A stretch of DNA of 27,808 bases from Actinomycetales bacterium (lineage in GTDB: Bacteria > Actinomycetota > Actinomycetes > Actinomycetales > Dermatophilaceae). A program made the position numbers and the translations under genes. The stretch covers positions 1 through 27,808 of the forward strand of contig JADJVX010000001.1 of the NCBI GenBank assembly GCA_016710385.1. Direction: 5' to 3'. Of this stretch, positions 22,639 through 27,808 are shown piece after piece. The notes under the pieces were generated by a model. It had not been told where the DNA came from, did not search any database, and was given only the letters and a program-made list of their open reading frames with translations. The number at the start of each line of letters is the position of its first letter. Position 1 is the stretch's first letter.

Positions 22639-24149
22639 GCCTGGTCTCCTTGCTCGGTGGCGTCGGAAGCGTCAGTGGGCGCGGCGGAATCTTCGGTGGC
22701 CTCGTCGGTGGCCTCGGGGGTCGCCTCGTCGCTGCGGAAGTCCTGCTCCAGCAACTCGCGCAGTTGCGCCTCGGTGGGATCACTCACCGAGTGCAACCGC
22801 CACGCCTGCCGCGCGATGGCGTTCTCCAGGTGGTTACGGGCGAACCGGCCGTTGCCGAAGGACTGGTCGCGCGGCGTGGCCGCCAGGACCTCGCGGAAGT
22901 AGGTGATCGCCGGGTCGGTGACGTCGTAGTCGCCCGCCGCCGCGAGTTTGCGCAGGATGGCGACGATCTCGTCGTCGCTGTAGTCCTCGAACTCGATGAC
23001 GGTCTTGAAGCGGCTGGCCAGGCCCGGGTTCTGGGCGATGAAGACGACCATGGGGTCGGGGTAGCCGGCCACGATGACGACGAGATCGTCGCGGTGGTCC
23101 TCCATCTCCTTGACCAGGGTGTTGACGGCCTCCTGGCCGTATTGGTCGCCGGAGAGCGAGTAGGCCTCGTCGATGAAGAGCACCCCGCCATAGGCCTTGG
23201 CGCAGGTCTCGGCGGTCTTGATGGCGGTCTGCCCGAGGTAGCCGGCCACCAGCTCGGACCGATCGACCTCGATGAGTTGACCCGTGGGCAGCAGCCCGAG
23301 CGCCCGGTAGATGCCGCCGATCATCCGGGCGACGGTGGTCTTGCCGGTGCCGGGGTTGCCGACGAAGACGAGGTGTCGGGTGAGGTCAGGGCTCTTGAGG
23401 CCGGCCGCCGTGCGTTTGGCATCGATCTGCAGCATGGCGACCTGCTGGTGCACCTCGCGCTTGACCCGTTCCAGGCCGATCATCGCGTCGAGCTCGGCGA
23501 GCAGCTCGTCGAGGGACTTGACCGGCTCGGCCGGTACCTCGGGAGCCGGGGCTGGCACGCCGTTCCCGGCAGTTGCGACCGGCGCCGGGCCGGTCCCGTT
23601 GGTTGCCCCGTCAGTCCGGGGCGATCCGTCGCCGGGCAGCGGCGACAGCGTCGGAGTGGGCCAGACAGGCGGCATACCGGCAGTCGCGGGCCACGGGGGA
23701 AGCGAGCGCGCGTCGGGCGGTGCGCCGCCGGTCGGCGAGGCGGCTTGCAGTTGAGCCGCAGCCGCGCCGGCCGCCGTCGCAGTGACCCGCATGGTCGGCT
23801 CGCCGAGCGAGGCCGCGGCGGAGGCCACCTCGGTGAGGGCGGTCGCGTATGCCGTGGCGTGCGAGTTCGCGGTGTCGAGCAGGTGGCGCAGCAGGGTCGT
23901 GGCGCCGACGCGGTAGCGCCGTCCGCGAGAGGCCGCGTCGAAGAAGGCGGTGTGGATCTGGTGTGCCTCAGAGCCGGCCAGGCCACCCGAATCTGCTTGG
24001 GCTGCAGCCCAATCCGCAGCTGCCCGGGGAGCGGCCTCGGCGATCGCGGCAGCGAAGCTCATCGCCTCTTCGCGCGCCGCCTCGGCCGGTATGCCGGCCT
24101 GCTCAGCCACCGCGACCAGGGCATCGACCGCCGTGCGCAATTGCGACAT
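22635..24149 (-). CDS. CbbX/SpoVK-type AAA+ ATPase, first gene of the PknG operon
   Basis: 504 residues from ATG 24149, which has GGAGG (24159-24163) 9 nt upstream; a frame extension to 24224 has no support. The N-terminal about 150 residues are helical and Ala-rich, followed by a Pro/Gly/Ala linker. The AAA+ domain (about 225-480) has Walker A GNPGTGKTT ending at Lys270-Thr-Thr, Walker B VLFIDEAY with Asp327-Glu328, and the arginine-containing NPGLASRF segment. The closest families are CbbX, SpoVK and the C-terminal domain of EccA. The acidic Asp/Glu/Ala/Thr-rich tail is unusual. A remodelling motor acting on a partner in this operon is likely, but the substrate is unknown. Confidence 0.9.
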   Translation of the reverse strand: MSQLRTAVDALVAVAEQAGIPAEAAREEAMSFAAAIAEAAPRAAADWAAAQADSGGLAGSEAHQIHTAFFDAASRGRRYRVGATTLLRHLLDTANSHATAYATALTEVASAAASLGEPTMRVTATAAGAAAAQLQAASPTGGAPPDARSLPPWPATAGMPPVWPTPTLSPLPGDGSPRTDGATNGTGPAPVATAGNGVPAPAPEVPAEPVKSLDELLAELDAMIGLERVKREVHQQVAMLQIDAKRTAAGLKSPDLTRHLVFVGNPGTGKTTVARMIGGIYRALGLLPTGQLIEVDRSELVAGYLGQTAIKTAETCAKAYGGVLFIDEAYSLSGDQYGQEAVNTLVKEMEDHRDDLVVIVAGYPDPMVVFIAQNPGLASRFKTVIEFEDYSDDEIVAILRKLAAAGDYDVTDPAITYFREVLAATPRDQSFGNGRFARNHLENAIARQAWRLHSVSDPTEAQLRELLEQDFRSDEATPEATDEATEDSAAPTDASDATEQGDQA

Positions 24150-24186
24150 GCCCGTGATCCTCCTCGACACCTGGGGATCAAGCCAT

Positions 24187-24199
24187 AGGGGAGTCCCCT
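24187..24199. promoter_or_regulatory. Perfect palindrome AGGGGANTCCCCT upstream of the AAA+ gene
   Basis: Six-base arms around one central base, 38 nt upstream of ATG 24149. Position and symmetry suit a dimeric repressor or activator of the operon. The cognate regulator is unknown and none is encoded in the window. Confidence 0.4.
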
Positions 24200-24342
24200 G
24201 GTCGTTCCCGCTCCGAGACCCCAATCTACGAGGTCAGCCAGGGTGCGGCCACCTCCGGCAGACCCGGAGATGGTCGTGGCGTCCCTGGCATCCGACGGCA
24301 CCCATCCTCGCGAACGTGAGGATCGGCCTGACTCCGGCGTCC

Positions 24343-24346
24343 CTTG
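24343..24346. repeat. Target-site duplication, left copy (CTTG)
   Basis: CTTG directly outside the left inverted repeat of the IS; the same four bases stand directly outside the right end at 26004-26007. IS1380-family elements usually duplicate 4-5 bp. Confidence 0.75.
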
Positions 24347-24364
24347 CCTCCGTCTTTCATGAGT
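24347..24364. repeat. IS terminal inverted repeat, left
   Basis: Reads inward CCTCCGTCTTTCATGAGT; matches the right end at 14 of 18 positions, including CCTC at the tip and TTCATG. Confidence 0.7.
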
Positions 24365-24493
24365 CCGTGAGGCCGCTGCCGTGAGGTAGCTGGATGAGTG
24401 CGGGGACCGCGGATCGAGTGCGGGTAGGACTGAGTGCCGCGTGGCGCTGCGGTGCGGGTCTCCAAGGGCTCCGGTCGGGGGTTGATAGGACGG

Positions 24494-25882
24494 TCAGGCT
24501 GCTCGCGGGATGGCGATGATGCGGGCGAAGACCGGGCGTCTTCGACCCCGGGCCAGGTCTCGGGAAGCGCAACCGCCGTTGCCGGCCGCCGCGGGTGATC
24601 CGGGCGGGGACGTGCAGCAGGCGGTACCGCAGTGCCTTGGGCTCACAGGTGGCGAGCCGCTCCGGGAGGGCGAGGAGGCGAAGCCAGGCGATCAGGTCGG
24701 CCGCGATCGCCACCGTCGCGAGCCAGGCCTGGTTGATGGCGTACTCCCTGGAGGGGAGCCGACCGAGGCCGGTGTCCTTGGCGTGTCGGATCCGGTCTTC
24801 GACGCGGGCGTGGGCACGGTGGCGGGCTTCGAGGAACTGCAGGGCACCGGCGTGGTGGTGTTTGGTCGCGAACGCCTGGTAAGCGCCACCCGTCGCTCTC
24901 TTCGAAGAGGGACAGCTGGGCGCCCGGATGGGGTCGTTCGCGGCGCACGATGACCCGCATCCCGACCGGCCACAACTCCCGGACATGGGCTGGGAGCAGG
25001 CCGGTGATCTCGGCGACGTCCGCCTTCTCGCGCGGGTCGCCGTCGGCGTTGACCGCCGGGGACCACACTCCCTTCTTCGGGATCGCGGCGATCGCGGTAC
25101 GGACGTGCTCGGTGACCGCGAAGCCGACCGAATAGTCAAGGCTGCGGCCGCGTTTGGCGTCCTGGTCGGTGAACCAGTCCAGCAGCGCGTGTGACGCGCC
25201 CGCCCCGTCGACACGGACCAAGAGCCGCTTGCGGGTGTGCCCGCGGACCTGCGCCACCGCGGCGGTCAGGACCTCGATGTGGTCGGCCGCGGTGTTCGCG
25301 CCGGCGTTGCCCGGACGAAGCTGCAGGGCCAGCAGCTCGAAGGTGTTGTCGCACCAGACACCGAGCGGGTGGAACCCGAACGTACGCTTGAACGTCGCCG
25401 CCGCGTTCTCCTTCTCGGAGTGGGCGAGCACGATCGTGGCATCCACGTCGAGGACGACCAGGTCCTTCTCGAGGGTGCGTCCGGCGACCCGCGCCGCAGG
25501 TGGTCCGCCGGCCAGATCCCACACCCGCGATCGGGTTCGCGCCCGTGCCTTCTCGACCCGTCGCAGCCTGGCCGGGGTGAGCTCATCCAGGGCGCGCCAC
25601 ACCGTCGGCGGCGAGGCCACCGCACCCAGCACCGCGTCTTGGTGGCGCAGGGTGTCGATGTCGGCGATCGCCTCTGCGCCACCGGCGAGCATGGTGGCCA
25701 CATCGACCAAGACCTGTCCGCGGTCGTGCCCCGGGACGAACCCACGACGCGACAAGGCGCTGGAGAGTTCGGCTGTCAGGCCGACCCGGTCCGCCAGCAG
25801 ACGCACCGCGACTCCGCCGGCGTGGGCGACCACGCCGACACCATCACCCGAGACCGACAGGCCAGCAGCCCACGCTCTTCAC
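24494..25882 (-). pseudogene. IS1380-family transposase, several frameshifts
   Basis: The rebuilt frame from GTG 25882 (GGAAGG upstream) to TGA 24494 is 463 codons, normal for the family. DDE residues are recognisable: Asp in VVLDVDATI, Asp in LLVRVDGAGAS and Glu in VEDRIRHAKD. The clear break is an extra base near 24881-24882: LFEESDGWR continues as YQAFATKHHHAGALQFLEAR only after a frame change. A second break near 25855-25865 separates the start VKSVGCW from SGDGVGVVAHAGG. Two more near 24560 and 24530 are needed to reach a family-like end (FPETWP, then VFARIIAIPRAA). Frames 24643-25833 and 24357-25214 are fragments of this gene. It would be inactive as read, unless the indels are sequencing errors. 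Confidence 0.85.
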
Positions 25883-25985
25883 GTGCCAAGTGCCTTCCCG
25901 TGCCGGGTCTTTGTGACGTCGCAATCACAAGTATTCCGTTACAGGACAGGCACTTTGGTACATCCAGGCGGCGCGTCACCCACCC

Positions 25986-26003
25986 ACCCATGAAGGGCCG
26001 AGG
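25986..26003. repeat. IS terminal inverted repeat, right
   Basis: Reads inward on the minus strand CCTCGGCCCTTCATGGGT, facing the left copy at 24347-24364. Confidence 0.7.
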
Positions 26004-26007
26004 CTTG
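26004..26007. repeat. Target-site duplication, right copy (CTTG)
   Basis: Exact match to 24343-24346, directly outside the right inverted repeat. Confidence 0.75.
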
Positions 26008-26025
26008 TGAGGTGTACGTCCGATC

Positions 26026-26054
26026 TTGAAACGGCATGATCCCGGAAGAATAAT
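26026..26054 (+). promoter_or_regulatory. SigA-type promoter of the lipoprotein gene
   Basis: TTGAAA at 26026-26031, 17-bp spacer, AATAAT at 26049-26054. It lies in a locally AT-rich patch just outside the IS, so the IS did not destroy it. The predicted leader is about 40 nt to ATG 26102. Confidence 0.55.
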
Positions 26055-26101
26055 GGTGAAGCGTTCGTTCATTGCCGCACTCCGATCCGCAGGACTTGAA
26101 A

Positions 26102-26881
26102 ATGCGCTATCCCAGCGTCTGTTCCGTGACCGACCATTCCTTACGCCAGCCGATCGTGCGAGCTGCGGGGTTACTGGCGGCACTGACGGTCGTCGGCTTC
26201 CTGGCCGGCTGCGCGAACTCGACGCCGTCAACGGCGGGAGCCACCAGTCCTACTGGAGTGAGTCTGCGGCCCACCTCCACCGCTCCGACGACATCGATGG
26301 CACCGAAGACGATCACGTCCACGACCTCAGTGTCACCGGCCACGTCGCGGCCCGCCACACCCTCGGTGACAGCGACAGCACGCCCCACTGCGGCGGATCC
26401 AGCCAACCCTGCGACGTGGATCGTCGAGCCTGCGGGCGTCGGACCCCTCCGGGTCGGTGGGAAGGCGTCGGCTCTGGTCAAGGCGGGGCTGGTCCAAGCT
26501 TCCGCAGAGGATCTATGCGGGACGAAGTACGAACCGAGTGCCAGGGTGGAAAGGACCCCAGGAGGGATCGACCTGGAGTTTCGAGACGGCTCACCGGAGG
26601 ATCTCGACTTCATTTCGGTGGACGCTCCGCAGTTGCGCACCGCCAAGGGGATCGGGGTGGGCAGCTCTCGCACCGACGTCATTGCCGCGTACGGGAAGTT
26701 GCCCCAGGTGCGGGTGAGCGAAGGCCCTGACTACAGCGAGGCGATCTTCGATGGTTCCGGGCACGGTCTGGCCATCTTCTACGAGGGAACAACCGCCGCC
26801 ACCGCGGGTAAAGTCACCGGCTTTGAGACCTTCAAGGGCAGCTCGCCGACAAACCTGCGGCACGGTTGGTGGGAGTGCTGA
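26102..26881 (+). CDS. Secreted lipoprotein of unknown function
   Basis: 259 residues from ATG 26102 (AGGA 7 nt upstream; a TTG at 26072 is less likely). The N-terminus has a hydrophobic stretch AAGLLAALTVVGFLAGC with lipobox Cys37, so it is exported and lipid-anchored. A Thr/Ser/Pro/Ala-rich linker (about 38-105) follows, then a compact domain (about 110-255) with two Gly-Val-Gly segments, VGPLRVGGKASALVKAG and KGIGVGSSRTDVIAAYGK. I recognise this as a style seen in actinobacterial surface lipoproteins but cannot name a family or function. Codon use is more relaxed than in the operon, and the window's heptamer is absent. Confidence 0.85.
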   Translation: MRYPSVCSVTDHSLRQPIVRAAGLLAALTVVGFLAGCANSTPSTAGATSPTGVSLRPTSTAPTTSMAPKTITSTTSVSPATSRPATPSVTATARPTAADPANPATWIVEPAGVGPLRVGGKASALVKAGLVQASAEDLCGTKYEPSARVERTPGGIDLEFRDGSPEDLDFISVDAPQLRTAKGIGVGSSRTDVIAAYGKLPQVRVSEGPDYSEAIFDGSGHGLAIFYEGTTAATAGKVTGFETFKGSSPTNLRHGWWEC

Positions 26882-27117
26882 CCGACCTGTCCAGAAGCCG
26901 GCGGGCCGGGTGGCATCGGGGCGACCGGAGCGTTCGGGCCGAGCGCGAGCTCGCCGCCGGTCGTGGCGTGCCCGAACTTCTCCTGGAGGAACCGGCCGTG
27001 GACCACGAGCGACTCGGCGTCGGCGCGGTTGATGGCGACGACCACATTGGCTGGTCGGCCGGTCCAGGGGCGCCGGGTGCCCGCGGCGGGTGCCTTTCCA
27101 ACGCGGAACATCCCCAT
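26779..27117 (-). CDS. Possible small gene or gene remnant, unidentified
   Basis: From ATG 27117 the minus strand reads MGMFRVGKAPAAGTRRPW, then ANVVVAINRADAESLVVHG and FLQEKFGHATTGGELALG. Third codon positions are almost all G or C down to about 26890, which suggests true coding sequence. The last about 35 codons are antisense to the lipoprotein gene and look spurious. A neighbouring frame gives a better N-terminus (ATG 27152, MAEDVVEHDYSRWG), so a 1-nt shift near 27118 may have split one gene. No family recognised. It follows the propeller-like gene in the same direction, 76 nt downstream of its stop. Confidence 0.35.
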   Translation of the reverse strand: MGMFRVGKAPAAGTRRPWTGRPANVVVAINRADAESLVVHGRFLQEKFGHATTGGELALGPNAPVAPMPPGPPASGQVGQHSHQPCRRFVGELPLKVSKPVTLPAVAAVVPS

Positions 27118-27193
27118 CGGGAATAGTCGTGCTCGACAACGTCTTCGGCCATGCGCCCCGTCGATTAGTGACGGTGTCGCGAGCGCGCAGGCC

Positions 27194-27808
27194 CTATGGG
27201 AGGTTGTAGGTGTTGAGCGTGAGATGACCGTTCTGCACCTGACTGGCCCAGACGACACGTTGAGAATCGCAGCCGACACCACCGAGTTGGAAGAAGCTGT
27301 CGGCCTCGCCCAACAGAATGCTCGTAGTCATATTGTGCAGCGTGAGACGAGCGGTTTGTGAATCTACGTACACAATCCATGCGCCGCACACTCGGAGGAG
27401 GTTCTCCGCCGTGGGGTCTATTGTTTGAACCGGACCCAAGGTGAGATCTGACTGATAGTGTCGCGCCACAATAGAGTGCCCACCGGACGCAGGATTCTCG
27501 ATCCAGGCGACCACTCCCGACCCAATTCTTGGGCCCCATGCGCGCCCGGTTTCCGAGGCCAGGACTGTCCGACCGTCGTCGGTGCGCAGTTGAACATCGG
27601 TTCTATATGAGTCCTGGGTGGGCCATGTAGTCAGCAGGCTGCTGATGACGTCGTTGGACGGAGCGGATCCCACGAGGTTGACGTGGTGGGAGATCTCGGT
27701 CTTGGTTCCAGTGTTCGGAGAGTAAGAGAAGGTGTTGGAAGTTCTCAAGGCGAAACCGGCATACTCGTCCCAGGTCAACCTCTGGCTGTCGCAGTTGAGT
27801 GTCGGCGG
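27194..27808 (-). CDS. Propeller-like repeat protein, C-terminal part, runs off the window
   Basis: The minus-strand frame is open from the window edge to TAG at 27194 (about 204 residues visible). It shows beta-strand-rich repeats: CDSQRLTWDEYAG near the edge, VVAWIENPASGG, AWIVYVDSQTARLTL and GCDSQRVVWASQVQNG close to the end. The recurring aromatic-rich strands and the repeated CDSQR-x-x-W suggest TolB/WD40-type propeller blades. The N-terminus, including any signal peptide, lies outside, so location and role are open. A TTG at 27778 could be mistaken for a start. GC is lower than in the operon, but one heptamer (27758) is present. Confidence 0.7.
   Translation of the reverse strand, partial: PPTLNCDSQRLTWDEYAGFALRTSNTFSYSPNTGTKTEISHHVNLVGSAPSNDVISSLLTTWPTQDSYRTDVQLRTDDGRTVLASETGRAWGPRIGSGVVAWIENPASGGHSIVARHYQSDLTLGPVQTIDPTAENLLRVCGAWIVYVDSQTARLTLHNMTTSILLGEADSFFQLGGVGCDSQRVVWASQVQNGHLTLNTYNLP

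Larger units (their letters stand above)
13080..24149 (-). other. Eight-gene operon: AAA+, glnX, glnH, unknown, pknG, PP2C, VWA, FHA
   Basis: All eight genes read in one direction with no internal room for a terminator: 4-nt overlaps at five junctions, a 20-nt overlap between PP2C and VWA and a 4-nt gap between glnH and the unknown gene. They span 11.1 kb, from the ribosome site at 24159 to the hairpin at 13018-13048. Translational coupling implies fixed stoichiometry. The order places sensing components first and phosphatase, VWA and FHA reader last. Confidence 0.9.
24150..24346. other. Upstream region of the PknG operon, up to the IS
   Basis: No gene is visible. It holds the ribosome site (24159-24163), a perfect 13-bp palindrome (24187-24199) and a near-perfect 20-bp palindrome at 24304-24323 (arms ATCCTCGCG and CGTGAGGAT, loop AA). 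TAGATT on the minus strand near 24225-24230 fits a -10 but lacks a good -35, so the promoter is not fixed. Confidence 0.5.
24347..26003 (-). mobile_element. IS1380-family insertion sequence, complete ends, broken transposase
   Basis: 1657 bp, the usual size for the family. Bounded by inverted repeats at 24347-24364 and 25986-26003 (14 of 18 positions match) and flanked by a 4-bp duplication CTTG. It contains one transposase gene on the minus strand, split by several frameshifts. It sits between the operon's upstream region and the lipoprotein promoter. It lacks the heptamer found throughout most of the window, and holds the only GGCGTAC noticed (24738), consistent with foreign origin. Confidence 0.85.
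547..27764. repeat. Dispersed heptamer GTATGCC / GGCATAC, about 38 copies
   Basis: Counted by eye: about 20 copies as GTATGCC and 18 as GGCATAC, for example at 547, 1835, 2243, 3203, 5004, 7554, 9393, 10812, 13511, 15353, 17042 and 24088; the last is at 27758. Copies fall in all reading frames and on both strands, so codon or amino-acid choice does not explain them. At 7554, 13511, 15353 and 24088 the heptamer makes Gly-Ile-Pro use the rare codon ATA. No copy was found at 10819-13451 or 24095-27757. Confidence 0.8.

Noticed and set aside
24357..25833. Programmed frameshifting in the IS transposase
   Set aside because: IS1380-family transposases are, as far as I know, made from one frame; several breaks are needed and no slippery site precedes the one at 24881.
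1..27808. tRNA, rRNA or riboswitch genes
   Set aside because: No cloverleaf, rRNA core or recognised aptamer was noticed on either strand; small RNAs cannot be excluded by eye.

Overview
The window looks like chromosomal DNA of a high-GC actinobacterium. GC is roughly 70% by eye, GTG starts are common, and there is a PknG/GlnX/GlnH kinase module, which is an actinobacterial hallmark. Codon style and the dense GTATGCC/GGCATAC heptamer suggest a micrococcalean lineage such as Intrasporangiaceae, but that placement is inference. No rRNA, tRNA or CRISPR array was seen.

Layout. 1-1.3 kb: a frameshifted AbiEi-like/DUF559 gene between two related palindromic repeats. 1.35-3.9 kb: copper chaperone and Cu(I) P-type ATPase with overlapping frames. 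3.9-4.0 kb: a 5'-truncated vapC remnant on the minus strand. 4.1-6.3 kb: an alpha/beta hydrolase and a cytochrome P450, 1 nt apart. 6.4-7.0 kb: a Phd/YefM-VapC toxin-antitoxin pair. 7.0-8.4 kb: a class III aminotransferase. 8.4-11.7 kb: a phosphatidylcholine-synthase-like enzyme divergent from a large MprF/LPG-flippase-like membrane protein with a degenerate kinase-like domain. 11.8-13.0 kb: an orphan QueC-like PP-loop protein. A hairpin separates it from the converging operon.

24.15 -> 13.08 kb, minus strand: one tightly packed operon of eight genes in transcription order: AAA+ ATPase, GlnX-like membrane sensor, GlnH-like lipoprotein, a helical protein of unknown function, PknG, PP2C phosphatase, VWA protein, FHA protein. 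Junctions are 4-nt overlaps, one 20-nt overlap and one 4-nt gap. It extends the mycobacterial GlnH-GlnX-PknG amino-acid-sensing module with its own phosphatase, phosphopeptide reader, VWA protein and AAA+ motor. The kinase, phosphatase and FHA protein all carry N-terminal paired-cysteine zinc ribbons. This operon is the main candidate for an under-described system.

24.35-26.0 kb: an IS1380-family element with imperfect terminal inverted repeats and an exact 4-bp target duplication (CTTG); its transposase reading frame is broken. 26.0-27.8 kb: a lipoprotein gene with its own promoter, a poorly defined minus-strand coding remnant, and the 3' end of a propeller-like gene that runs off the window.

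A property across the window: the heptamer GTATGCC/GGCATAC occurs about 38 times on both strands, while GTACGCC/GGCGTAC, one CpG transition away, was found once and inside the IS. The heptamer is missing from the QueC-like gene and from 24.1-27.7 kb, so it also marks likely acquired DNA.
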